Positions 7,410 through 15,258 of a stretch of 31,210 nt of DNA are shown one piece after another. The stretch comes from Gemmatimonadota bacterium (GTDB lineage Bacteria > Gemmatimonadota > Gemmatimonadetes > JACCXV01 > JAHWKZ01), in contig JAHWKZ010000004.1 of NCBI GenBank assembly GCA_019347645.1, positions 1-31,210 of the forward strand, written 5' to 3'. The notes under the pieces were generated by a model that made no database searches, had not been told where the DNA came from, and saw only the letters and a program-made list of their open reading frames with translations. Position 1 is the first letter of the stretch. Every line of letters starts with the position of its first letter. The position numbers were made by a program, and so were the translations under genes.

Positions 7410-8476
7410 CGGCGCGCCCCGGCGGCCTTCCCCTTCCGCACGCCCACCCTCTCGATCACCGCCTCGACCAGCGGCTCGGCGCCGAACTTGACCGGGTCGA
7501 CGGCCGGCACCCCGGTCTCGGCCTCGATGCGGGCGGCCCACTCGCGCGCCTCTCCCTCGGAGAGGTCCCACCCGTTGATCGCGACCCCGACCACGGGCGC
7601 GGGCTTGAGGTAGCCCGCGAGGCGCTCGTAGAGGTCGATCCAGTCGGCGAGCGGCATGATCTCGACCTCGTCGTTCAGCGTCCGCTCGCGGGTCGGCGGG
7701 TGGACCAGGATCTGGGCGTCGGGCATGGAGCCGTGGAGCAGCCCGAGCGTGACCCCGCTGTAGCCGGGATGGATCGCCGATCCCTGCCCCTCGACGAACA
7801 CGAAGTCGGTCCCCGGCGCGTTCTCGAGGACGATCGTCTCGGCGGCGCCGGCGATGAAGTCGGCGATCACCCGGTCGACCACCAGTCCCCTGCCGCCGAG
7901 GAAGAGCCCGGTCTGTCCGGTGGGGGCGAACGCCGCGGCGTGGCCCATCCGCTCCGCGGCCTTCGTCAGCTCCACCGAGGCGGTCATCTTCCCCACGTTG
8001 CAGTCGGTCCCCACGGTCAGGACCACGGTGGCGTCGACCTCGGCCGCCCGGCGCGAGGCGACCGGAAGGTCGGTGGGGACCTTCCGGAGGTCGTGGATCC
8101 GCGAGCCGGTCCGCTCGGCGACCGCCGCCAGCTCGGGGTCCTCGGAGAGGAACGTGTGGAGACCCGAGACGACGGTGAGCCCCGCCTCGAGCGCGTCCTT
8201 CACCATCCGCCGCCAGGCCTCCGGCAGCCTTCCCCCGCGCGGGGCCACCCCGATCAGGAACGTGTCGGGCCCCCGCGCGAGCCCCTCCTCGAGGGTCCCC
8301 ACGATCGGGATCGGCGGCCCGAAGCCGAGCACCCGGTCGGTCGTCCCCCCCGCGGTCTTCGAGTCGAGGACCGCCACGACCTCCTGGGGGGCGTAGCGGA
8401 TCACGCAGGTGGCCGTCTTGGCGTCGAACACGCTGAAGCGCCCCTCCGCCAGGATCAGGACCCTACGCTCCGCCAC
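7406..8476 (-). CDS. dgcN: DUF1611-family protein, probable D-glutamate N-acetyltransferase
   Basis: A 356-residue DUF1611 protein. It has an N-terminal Rossmann-like domain (1-140), then a P-loop-like segment GTDCNVGKMT (156-165). Conserved blocks follow: PTGQTGLFLGG (186-196), VEGQGS (228-233) and HPGYSGVTLGLLHG (236-249). Members named DgcN acetylate D-glutamate so that DgcA can racemise it to N-acetyl-L-glutamate; that assignment rests on family knowledge and gene pairing, not on residues I can verify. GTG start at 8476 overlaps the sdaAA end by 14 nt, and its TGA overlaps the dgcA-like ATG by 4 nt, so translation is probably coupled. Previously such proteins were annotated only as domain of unknown function. 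Confidence 0.82.
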   Translation of the reverse strand: MAERRVLILAEGRFSVFDAKTATCVIRYAPQEVVAVLDSKTAGGTTDRVLGFGPPIPIVGTLEEGLARGPDTFLIGVAPRGGRLPEAWRRMVKDALEAGLTVVSGLHTFLSEDPELAAVAERTGSRIHDLRKVPTDLPVASRRAAEVDATVVLTVGTDCNVGKMTASVELTKAAERMGHAAAFAPTGQTGLFLGGRGLVVDRVIADFIAGAAETIVLENAPGTDFVFVEGQGSAIHPGYSGVTLGLLHGSMPDAQILVHPPTRERTLNDEVEIMPLADWIDLYERLAGYLKPAPVVGVAINGWDLSEGEAREWAARIEAETGVPAVDPVKFGAEPLVEAVIERVGVRKGKAAGARR

Positions 8477-9419
8477 GTCCGGGCTCCTCGGGCTTGGACG
8501 CGGCCAGGTCCTCGGCGCGCGCCACGTTCGTGTTGTCGAACTCCGGGCCCTCCCAGCGGACCTCCTGCGCCAGGCGCCGACCCGTCGGCGTGGTGGCGAG
8601 CCCGCCTTTCGCGGTCTCCCGGTACCGCTCGTCCATCTCGGCGCCGATCTGACCCATGACGTCGATCACTTCGTCGGCCGGGATCGGGAACTTGAGCCCC
8701 GCCAGCGCCATCTCGCTGGCCGCCACCGCCTGCACGGCGCCGCTGACGTTGCGGGTGAGGCACGGCACCTCGACGAGGCCCCCGACGGGATCGCAAATCA
8801 GCCCCAGCATCCCCTGGAGGGTGAAGGCGACCGACTGGGCGACCGACTCGGGATCGCCGCCCCGCAACTCGGTCAACGCCCCCGCCGCCATGGCGGCCGC
8901 GCTGCCGGTCTCCGCCTGACAGCCGCCGGCCGCCCCGCTGACGCTCGCCCGGGCGATGATCACCTGGCCGATCCCGGCCGCCACCAGGAGCCCCTGGGCC
9001 AGGTCGTCGTCCGACAGGTCGAGCTCCTCGGCCGCGCTGAAGAGCACCGCCGGGAGGATCCCCGAAGAGCCGGCCGTCGGGGTGGCGACGATGGTGCCCA
9101 TCCGGGCGTTCACCTCCATCGTCGCCTGGGCGCGGGCGATGACGCGCGCGATGAAGTCCCCGGCCAGCGCGTGGCCCTCCTTCCGCCACGCCTCGAACCG
9201 CCGCGCGCCGCCGCCGAGGAGGCCGCTGACGCTCGGGGCGTCGGACTCGAGCCCCCGCTCCACCGCCTCGCGCATCGTCCCGAGCCGCTCGGCCAGGCGC
9301 GTCCGGACCTCGTCCTCGCTCCGCCCGCTGTCCTCCATCTCCTCGTCGAGGACCACGCGCCAGACCGGGGAGCCGGCCGCTTCGGCGCGCGCGACGATCC
9401 CCTTCACGCTGTCGAACAT
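8463..9419 (-). CDS. sdaAA: L-serine dehydratase, iron-sulfur type, alpha subunit
   Basis: A 318-residue protein matching the alpha subunit of two-part L-serine ammonia-lyases, which convert L-serine to pyruvate and ammonia using a [4Fe-4S] cluster. Cluster cysteines are visible at Cys167 (GGCQAETGS), Cys209 (LICDPVGG) and Cys220 (VEVPCLTRN). TPTAGSSG (113-120) is the substrate-site loop. The C-terminal tail (300-318) is poorly ordered. ATG at 9419 is preceded by AGAGAGG. It follows sdaAB by 40 nt and overlaps the DUF1611 gene, so all are likely one transcript. The enzyme is expected to be oxygen-sensitive. Confidence 0.93.
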   Translation of the reverse strand: MFDSVKGIVARAEAAGSPVWRVVLDEEMEDSGRSEDEVRTRLAERLGTMREAVERGLESDAPSVSGLLGGGARRFEAWRKEGHALAGDFIARVIARAQATMEVNARMGTIVATPTAGSSGILPAVLFSAAEELDLSDDDLAQGLLVAAGIGQVIIARASVSGAAGGCQAETGSAAAMAAGALTELRGGDPESVAQSVAFTLQGMLGLICDPVGGLVEVPCLTRNVSGAVQAVAASEMALAGLKFPIPADEVIDVMGQIGAEMDERYRETAKGGLATTPTGRRLAQEVRWEGPEFDNTNVARAEDLAASKPEEPGRGGA

Positions 9420-9459
9420 CTCACACCTCTCTTCGATCGTGGACTCGCCGAACGCGGCA

Positions 9460-10125
9460 TCACTCCGTCACCTTCTGGAGCCGGCGCACCGACTTCACCC
9501 ATTCGAACCCCTGGACCGCCTCGATCACGTCCCGGGGGATCGACTGGTCGGCCTGGACGATCATCGTCGCCTCGCCGCCGCGCTTCCTCCGGGTGACCTC
9601 CAGGAACGCGATGTTGACCGCGCGCTCGGCGAGGAGCCGGGTGACCTGGGCGGTCGTCCCGGGGACGTCGTCGGCCACGACGAGGAGCGTGTCGAACTCG
9701 CCGGTGATCTCCACCTCGCGGCCGTTGACCTCGGTCACCTTGACCGCACCGCCGCCCACCGACGACCCCGTCAGCGTGCCCGTTCGCTCGTCCGCCTCGA
9801 GCGCGAACGTGAGCGTGTTCGGGTGGACGCCGGGGCCCAGGTCGATCACCTCGAAGGCGACCTCCAGCCCCTTCTCGCGCGCCACCTGCAGGCTCCGCGG
9901 GATCCGCTCGTCGTCGGGCGCCATCCCGAGGAGCCCGGCCACGACCGCCCGGTCGGTCCCGTGGCCGCGGTAGGTGGTGGCGAAGGAGCCGTGAAGCCCC
10001 ACGGTCGCCCGCTTCGGCGTCGTCCCCAGCGCCGCCCCGGCCAGCAGCCCGAGGCGCAGCGCGCCCGCCGTGTGGCTCGAGGAGGGGCCGACCATCCGCG
10101 GCCCGATGACGTCGAAGACGCTCAC
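9460..10125 (-). CDS. sdaAB: L-serine dehydratase, iron-sulfur type, beta subunit with ACT domain
   Basis: A 221-residue protein. FDVIGPRMVGPSSSHTAG (4-21) is the signature of the beta subunit that helps form the serine site. A C-terminal ACT domain (about 145-221, VPGTTAQVTRLLAERAVNIAF) is expected to sense L-serine or another amino acid. Size matches the Bacillus-type two-subunit enzyme, which is split rather than fused as in E. coli SdaA. The GTG start at 10125 overlaps the uvrA TGA by 4 nt (GTGA), and no strong ribosome-binding site is visible, which suggests translational coupling to uvrA. This is an unusual upstream partner for serine catabolism. Confidence 0.93.
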   Translation of the reverse strand: MSVFDVIGPRMVGPSSSHTAGALRLGLLAGAALGTTPKRATVGLHGSFATTYRGHGTDRAVVAGLLGMAPDDERIPRSLQVAREKGLEVAFEVIDLGPGVHPNTLTFALEADERTGTLTGSSVGGGAVKVTEVNGREVEITGEFDTLLVVADDVPGTTAQVTRLLAERAVNIAFLEVTRRKRGGEATMIVQADQSIPRDVIEAVQGFEWVKSVRRLQKVTE

Positions 10126-12974
10126 GCCGTGATCGTGGCCCGCTCGAGCGCGTCCCTCAGGTAGCCTCCGGTGTGGGAGCCCTCGGTGGCGGCGACCGTC
10201 TCGGGGGCGCCGGCCACGACCACCGCGCCGCCTCGATCGCCACCCTCGGGGCCCAGGTCGATCAGCCAGTCGGCGGTCTTCACCACGTCCAGGTTGTGCT
10301 CGATCACGACCACCGTGTTCCCCCGCTCGACCAGCCGGTGGAGGACGCCGAGGAGCATCTTCACGTCCTCGAAGTGGAGGCCCGTCGTCGGCTCGTCGAG
10401 GATGTAGAAGGTGTCGCCGGTGGCGACCTTGGCGAGCTCGGTCGCCAGCTTCACCCGCTGGGCCTCGCCGCCCGACAGCGTCGTCGCCGACTGTCCGAGC
10501 GTGATGTAGCCGAGGCCCACGTCGAACAGGGTCTGGAGCTTGCGCTTGATCTTCGGCACCCGGCGGAAGAACTCGAGCGCCTCCTCGACGGTCATCTCCA
10601 GGACGTCGGAGATGGTCTTCCCCTTGTAGTAGATCTCGAGCGTCTCGCGGTTGTAGCGCTTCCCCTTGCACTCCTCGCACGGGACGTAGACGTCGGGCAG
10701 GAAGTGCATCTCGATCTTGATCAGGCCGTCGCCCTTGCACGCCTCGCAGCGGCCGCCGGGGACGTTGAACGAGAAGCGTCCCTGGTCGTAGCCCCGCATC
10801 TTCGACTCCGGGAGCTCGGCGAACAGCTCGCGGATCGGCGTGAACACGCTCGTGTAGGTGGCCGGGTTCGAGCGCGGCGTGCGCCCGATCGGCGACTGGT
10901 CGATCATGATCACCTTGTCGATCTCGTCGAGCCCCTCGATCCGATCGTGGTCGCCGGGCTTCTCCCGGGCGCGGTGGAGGTGACGGGCCAGGGCCCGATA
11001 GAGGACGTCGTTGACGAGCGTCGACTTGCCGCTCCCGGAGACCCCGGTCACGCACACGAACCTCCCCAGCGGGAACGCGACGGTGAGGCCCTTGAGGTTG
11101 TGCTCGCGCGCGCCGACGACGACCAGCGACTCGCCGCTCCCCTCCCGGCGCTCCTCCGGCACCTCGATGCGCCGCTCGCCGCGGAGATACGCCCCGGTGA
11201 TCGACGCCTCCGCCGATTCGACGTCCGCCGGGGTCCCCTGGGCCACCAGGTGGCCGCCGTGCCGTCCGGCCCCGGGGCCGAGGTCCACGACGTGGTCGGC
11301 CGCCCGGATCGTCTCCTCGTCGTGCTCCACCACGAGCACCGTGTTCCCCAGATCGCGGAGTCGCCGCAGGGTCTCCAGCAGCCGGTCGTTGTCGCGCTGG
11401 TGGAGCCCGATCGACGGCTCGTCGAGGACGTACAGCACCCCGGTGAGCTGGCTGCCGATCTGGGTCGCCAGCCGGATCCGCTGGGCCTCGCCGCCGGCCA
11501 GGGTGCCCGCCGAACGCTCGAGGGTCAGGTAGTCGAGGCCGACGGCGGTCAGGAACCACAGCCGCTCGCGGATCTCCTTGAGGATCTGCCCGGCGATCTC
11601 GAGGTCGCGCTCGGCCAGCGCGAGCTCGTCGAAGAACTCGTGCGCCTTCCAGATCGGCATCCCGACCACCTCGCCGATCCCCCGGCCGCCGAGGGTGACG
11701 GCCCGCGCCTGGGGCTTCAGCCGCTTCCCCTCGCAGAAGTGGCACGGCAGCTCGGCCATGTATTCCTCGACCTGCCCGCGGACGCTGGCGGAGTCGGTCT
11801 CCTCGTAGCGCCGCTGGAGCTGGCCGACGATCCCCTCCCACGCCTCTTCGTAGGCGCCCTGGCGCTTGCCCGTCTCGTAGCGGAACTCGAGGGTCCGCTC
11901 GCCGCTCCCGTGGAGGAGGACGTTCCGGATCGAGGCCGGCAGCTCGCCCCACGGCGTATTGGGATCGAACCCGAAGGCGCGCGCCAGGGAAGGGACCACG
12001 GTCCGGGCGATCTGCCCCTTCGGCTCCCCCCACGGCTTGACGACCCCCTCCAGGATCGACAGCCGCGGATCGAGCAGCAGCCGGTCGGGATCGACCTCCA
12101 TCCGGGTGCCCAGCCCGTCGCAGGCCGGGCACGCCCCGTACGGGCTGTTGAACGAGAACATCCGCGGCTCGAGCTCCTCGAAGGACAAACCGCAGTGGAC
12201 GCACGCGAGGTCGTGGCTGAAGAGTCGGTCCTCGGGCTCCCCCCCGTCGACGCCCTCGGGCAGGTGCACGGAGAGCAGCCCTCCGCCGAGCTCGAGCGCG
12301 GTCTCCACCGAGTCGGCCAGGCGCTTGCGGCCGCCGGGATCGACGACCAGCCGGTCGACCACGACCTCGTTGTCGTGGGTGTTCTTCTTGTCGAGCCGGG
12401 GGACGCGGTCCAGGTCGTGGACGGCTCCGTCGACGCGGACCCGCACGAACCCTTCGCGTCGCGCTTCGGCGAAGACCTCCCGGTACTCCCCCTTGCGGCC
12501 ACGGACCAGGGGGGCCAGGACCATGAGACGGGTGCCCGAGGGCCACTCGAGGATCGCGTCCACGACCTGGCTCGGCGACTGGCGCTCCACCGGCCGGCCG
12601 CAGTTGTAGCAGTGAGGCTCGCCGATCCGGGCGTAGAGGAGCCGGAGGTAATCGTAGACCTCGGTCACCGTGCCGACCGTCGAGCGCGGGTTCCGGGCCG
12701 GCACCTTCTGCTCGATGGCGATCGCCGGCGAGAGGCCGTCGATGTAGTCGACGTCGGGCTTCTCCATCACGCCCAGGAACTGGCGCGCGTACGCCGACAG
12801 CGACTCCACGTAGCGGCGCTGCCCCTCGGCGTAGATCGTGTCGAAGGCGAGCGACGACTTGCCGCTGCCGGAGAGCCCGGTGATGACGACCAGGCGGTTC
12901 CGCGGGAGCTCGAGGTCGAGGTCCTTCAGGTTGTGTTCGCGGGCGCCCTGGATTCTCAGCGTGTCGGCGGTCAT
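10122..12974 (-). CDS. uvrA: Excinuclease ABC subunit UvrA
   Basis: A 950-residue protein of standard UvrA length. The first Walker A is GLSGSGKSS (33-41). Other landmarks are RSTVGTVTEVYDYLRLLYARIG (about 97-118), the zinc module CVHC...CPAC, two LSGGE/AGGE signatures, a second Walker A GVSGSGKST, the C-terminal zinc module CEAC...CEEC, and Walker B ILDEPTTGL near the C-terminus. UvrA dimers find helix-distorting DNA lesions and load UvrB for nucleotide excision repair. ATG at 12974 is the natural start (MTADTLRIQGAREHNLK). It lies 43 nt after the small membrane gene. No uvrB or uvrC is present in the window. A second UvrA-type gene occurs at the right edge. Confidence 0.97.
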   Translation of the reverse strand: MTADTLRIQGAREHNLKDLDLELPRNRLVVITGLSGSGKSSLAFDTIYAEGQRRYVESLSAYARQFLGVMEKPDVDYIDGLSPAIAIEQKVPARNPRSTVGTVTEVYDYLRLLYARIGEPHCYNCGRPVERQSPSQVVDAILEWPSGTRLMVLAPLVRGRKGEYREVFAEARREGFVRVRVDGAVHDLDRVPRLDKKNTHDNEVVVDRLVVDPGGRKRLADSVETALELGGGLLSVHLPEGVDGGEPEDRLFSHDLACVHCGLSFEELEPRMFSFNSPYGACPACDGLGTRMEVDPDRLLLDPRLSILEGVVKPWGEPKGQIARTVVPSLARAFGFDPNTPWGELPASIRNVLLHGSGERTLEFRYETGKRQGAYEEAWEGIVGQLQRRYEETDSASVRGQVEEYMAELPCHFCEGKRLKPQARAVTLGGRGIGEVVGMPIWKAHEFFDELALAERDLEIAGQILKEIRERLWFLTAVGLDYLTLERSAGTLAGGEAQRIRLATQIGSQLTGVLYVLDEPSIGLHQRDNDRLLETLRRLRDLGNTVLVVEHDEETIRAADHVVDLGPGAGRHGGHLVAQGTPADVESAEASITGAYLRGERRIEVPEERREGSGESLVVVGAREHNLKGLTVAFPLGRFVCVTGVSGSGKSTLVNDVLYRALARHLHRAREKPGDHDRIEGLDEIDKVIMIDQSPIGRTPRSNPATYTSVFTPIRELFAELPESKMRGYDQGRFSFNVPGGRCEACKGDGLIKIEMHFLPDVYVPCEECKGKRYNRETLEIYYKGKTISDVLEMTVEEALEFFRRVPKIKRKLQTLFDVGLGYITLGQSATTLSGGEAQRVKLATELAKVATGDTFYILDEPTTGLHFEDVKMLLGVLHRLVERGNTVVVIEHNLDVVKTADWLIDLGPEGGDRGGAVVVAGAPETVAATEGSHTGGYLRDALERATITA

Positions 12975-13017
12975 GGACCGTCGAAGGTACCGCGCTCCGT
13001 CGGCACGGTCGAACCGC

Positions 13018-13158
13018 TCAGCCGCGACCGAGGCGGTCGACGAGGACCAGGATCAGGGCGACGATCAGCAGGAAGTGGATCAGGCCGCCGAGGGGGAGAA
13101 CCAGGAACCCCACGAGCCACACGGCCAGGACCGCGACGATGGCGAGGGGCAGGGTCAC
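13018..13158 (-). CDS. Small membrane protein, DUF5670/Lmo0937 type
   Basis: A 46-residue open frame starting at GTG 13158 and ending TGA at 13018. Almost the whole peptide is hydrophobic: two segments (about residues 2-20 and 24-40) joined by PLGGLIHF, then the basic end DRLGRG. This layout, with a central Gly-Gly-x-Ile-His and a closing charged tail, matches small Lmo0937/DUF5670 membrane peptides found in many bacteria. Its start overlaps the lipid-kinase stop as GTGA (13155-13158), the same coupling used elsewhere in this run, which supports it as a real gene despite its size. Function is unknown; family members are often linked to envelope stress. Confidence 0.75.
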   Translation of the reverse strand: MTLPLAIVAVLAVWLVGFLVLPLGGLIHFLLIVALILVLVDRLGRG

Positions 13159-14057
13159 GCCGCCCACGGGGAGCCGGGGGGGAGCAGGACGGGCAGCGCC
13201 TTCGGCAGCATCTCGATCCGGGCCGGGCTGGTCCCGGCCATCTCCCCGTCCCGCTGGAGCCGCACGTCCGGGACCGCCTCGATCTCGACCCGCGAGGAGC
13301 GGACGTGCACGACCAGCTCGGTCGAGGTCGGGGCTCCGCGGATCACGTACGCGGCGGTGGCGAGGTACTCGGCGATCGTCCGCGCCTTGTGGACGAGGAT
13401 GTCGAAGACCCCGTCCACCGGGCTGATCCCGGGAGCGAACTCCCAGGATCGCCGCAGGACCGCTCCGCAGTTCATGACGTGGACCATCGACGCCTCGGTC
13501 TCGAGGGTTCCGCCGTCGTGGACGATCCTGTACCTGGACGGAGCCGTCTCGAACGTCGCCTCCAGGGTCGCCAGGCCGTACGCGGCGACCCCGAGTCGGC
13601 GCTTGCGCACCCGCGAGGCCCGGGCGACGACCTCGGCATGCAGCCCCGCGCTGACCGTCAGCGCGAACGCCACTCCGTTCAGGCGACCGATGTCGATCGG
13701 GGTGGGGACGCCCGCCAGTGCGGTCCGGATCCCGGCGTCCAGGCCCGTCGGCAAACCGAGGTTGAGGGCGAGCACGTTCGCGGTGCCCCGCGGGAGGATC
13801 GCCAGCGGGATGGCGCGGCCGGCGTCGATGAGACCCGCGGCGGCCTCGGCGACCGTCCCGTCCCCGCCGATCGCCACCACCCGTTCCGCCCCCTCGAGCG
13901 CGGCGCGGCGGGCGAGCGAGTCGGCCGAGACGTCCGGCGTGGTCTCGAACCGCTCCACCGCGTGCCCGGCGGACGCGAGCGCGGCGGACGCGCGGTCGGC
14001 CGCGGCCCGCCCGGCGCCGCGACCGGATACCGGGTTGTAGATCAGCGTGAAGCGCAG
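13155..14057 (-). CDS. Diacylglycerol/lipid kinase family protein (start uncertain)
   Basis: The sequence shows a DAGK catalytic domain: LIYNPVSGRGAG near the N-terminus, the nucleotide loop AIGGDGTVAEAAAGL (about 62-76) and the PRGTANVLALNLGLP block. A YegS/LCB5-like C-terminal half follows. Such kinases phosphorylate diacylglycerol or related lipids at the inner membrane. No in-frame ATG, GTG or TTG precedes the NPxSG motif: the first canonical start (GTG 13958) removes it. The coordinates use an in-frame CTG at 14057, giving 300 residues. An ATG at 14065 with GAGGA upstream is one base out of frame. One extra C in the run at 14057-14060 would give a natural start (MDPLRFTLIYNP). So this is a non-canonical start, a sequencing indel or a true frameshift. 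Confidence 0.82.
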   Translation of the reverse strand: MRFTLIYNPVSGRGAGRAAADRASAALASAGHAVERFETTPDVSADSLARRAALEGAERVVAIGGDGTVAEAAAGLIDAGRAIPLAILPRGTANVLALNLGLPTGLDAGIRTALAGVPTPIDIGRLNGVAFALTVSAGLHAEVVARASRVRKRRLGVAAYGLATLEATFETAPSRYRIVHDGGTLETEASMVHVMNCGAVLRRSWEFAPGISPVDGVFDILVHKARTIAEYLATAAYVIRGAPTSTELVVHVRSSRVEIEAVPDVRLQRDGEMAGTSPARIEMLPKALPVLLPPGSPWAA

Positions 14058-14110
14058 GGGTCCATGGGATCGATCGGGTCCTCGAGTCGGGCGGCGGACC
14101 GCTACGAGTC

Positions 14111-14941
14111 CTAGGCGAAGCCGCGCATCCGGGACAGCCGCTCCACCCTCTCCTCCGTCGGCGGATGGGAGCGGAACAGCCGGGTCACCCCTCCGCCCGC
14201 GAACGGGTGGACGATGAACATGTGCGCCGTGGCCGGATTCCCGCCCATCGGGATCCGCTGGGCGGCGTGCTCGAGCTTGCGGAGCGCCGAGGCGAGCGAG
14301 CGCGGCTTGCCGCTGATCTCCGCCCCGCCCTCGTCGGCCGCGAACTCGCGCGAGCGGCTGATCGCGGCCTGGACGATCATCGCCGCGAGGGGCGCGAGGA
14401 TCATCAGCAGCAGCGCGAGCGCGCCCCCGCCGCGATTGCGGTTGCCGCCCCCGAAGAACAGCCCGAAGCGGGCCAGCACCATGATGGCTCCGGCCAGCGT
14501 GGCGGCGACGCTCGAGATCAGGATGTCGCGGTGCTTGACGTGCGAGAGCTCGTGCGCCATCACGCCTTCGAGCTCGTCCCGATCGAGGATCCGGAGGATT
14601 CCCTGGGTGGCGGCGACGACGGCGTGATCGGGGTTGCGGCCCGTGGCGAAGGCGTTCGGCTGCTCGCTCGGGATGATCGCGACGCGCGGCATCGGGAGAC
14701 CGGCCTTGCGGGCCAGCGTCTCGACGACGCCGTAGAGATCCGGGGCCTCCTCCCGCGAGACCTCCCGGGCCTTGTACATCTTGAGGACGATCTTGTCGCT
14801 GAAGAAGTACGATCCGAAGTTCATCGCCCCCGCCAGCACGAGCGCCACCACCGCCCCGCCGTTCCCCCCGAAATACCCCCCGAGCAGGACCAGCGCCCCG
14901 GTCAGCACCGTCATCAGCAGAGCGGTCTTCAACGTGTTCAT
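14111..14941 (-). CDS. htpX: HtpX-like M48 family membrane metalloprotease
   Basis: A 276-residue protein. Two membrane helices occupy about 6-24 and 28-48. The zinc site HELSHVKH has His130, Glu131 and His134, with Glu199 of SREFAAD as third ligand. Two further hydrophobic segments lie around 141-165 and 172-194. SHPPTEERV (258-266) is typical of HtpX. The enzyme degrades misfolded inner-membrane proteins. ATG 14941 is chosen because it begins at the first membrane helix; an in-frame start at 15118 would add an unlikely 59-residue extension. GAGGG sits 1 nt before the ATG, and a promoter-like pair lies immediately upstream. It appears to head the long unit that continues through uvrA and sdaA to the dgcA-like gene. 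Confidence 0.93.
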   Translation of the reverse strand: MNTLKTALLMTVLTGALVLLGGYFGGNGGAVVALVLAGAMNFGSYFFSDKIVLKMYKAREVSREEAPDLYGVVETLARKAGLPMPRVAIIPSEQPNAFATGRNPDHAVVAATQGILRILDRDELEGVMAHELSHVKHRDILISSVAATLAGAIMVLARFGLFFGGGNRNRGGGALALLLMILAPLAAMIVQAAISRSREFAADEGGAEISGKPRSLASALRKLEHAAQRIPMGGNPATAHMFIVHPFAGGGVTRLFRSHPPTEERVERLSRMRGFA

Positions 14942-14947
14942 ACCCTC

Positions 14948-14976
14948 AATATACCCACCCATTTCCCGTTTGTCCC
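14948..14976 (-). promoter_or_regulatory. Candidate sigma70-type promoter for htpX
   Basis: On the minus strand, GGGACA (14971-14976) and TATATT (14948-14953) are separated by exactly 17 nt. The -10 box matches TATAAT at 5 of 6 bases and the -35 box matches TTGACA at 4 of 6. Transcription would begin about at the ATG (14941), implying a nearly leaderless message. Confidence 0.45.
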
Positions 14977-15132
14977 CGGCCCGAGGGGGCGAGGCGAGGG
15001 CCGCCTCGGCCTGGGAATTGGACGAATCCCAGACCATCGAGCCCGCCAGCAAACCCTCACCCCACGCCCCACCCGCTCCACGCAAGTCGCGAGTCGCGAG
15101 CAAAGCGAGCGAAAGCATTCATCACCGTCCAA

Positions 15133-15253
15133 GGGGCGCTCGAAACGATGCAGATCGTGGGCTTCGCGAGGAGAGACGCCGAGGCGTAGGGAAACCTACG
15201 CCGCAGGCGACTCGACGAGTGAAGGCCGCGAGATGCGTCGTTTCCAGCGCCCC
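15133..15253. repeat. 121-bp imperfect palindrome with GAAA-loop core
   Basis: The outer arms 15133-15152 and 15234-15253 are complementary at 18 of 20 positions. The core is a perfect 8-bp stem GGCGTAGG/CCTACGCC (15183-15190 with 15195-15202) closing a GAAA loop. The intervening segments pair partially. It begins 5 nt past the tamB stop. There is no T-run, so it is not a standard terminator; it may be a miniature inverted-repeat element or a structured 3' end that protects or ends the tamB message. Confidence 0.65.
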
Positions 15254-15258
15254 CGACT

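Larger units (their letters stand above)
14942..15258. other. Intergenic region between tamB and htpX
   Basis: No gene in these 317 bases. From high to low coordinate it carries the 121-bp palindrome at 15133-15253, a short stretch with repeated GCGAGC words (15074-15100), a GC-rich segment without recognisable signals, and the htpX promoter candidate. Confidence 0.6.

Noticed and set aside
10173..14114. A 1313-codon open frame on the plus strand
   Set aside because: Antisense to uvrA and the lipid kinase, which carry clear motifs on the minus strand.
15074..15100. GCGAGC words repeated in the htpX upstream region
   Set aside because: Short, GC-biased repeats expected by chance; no clear pairing or consistent spacing.
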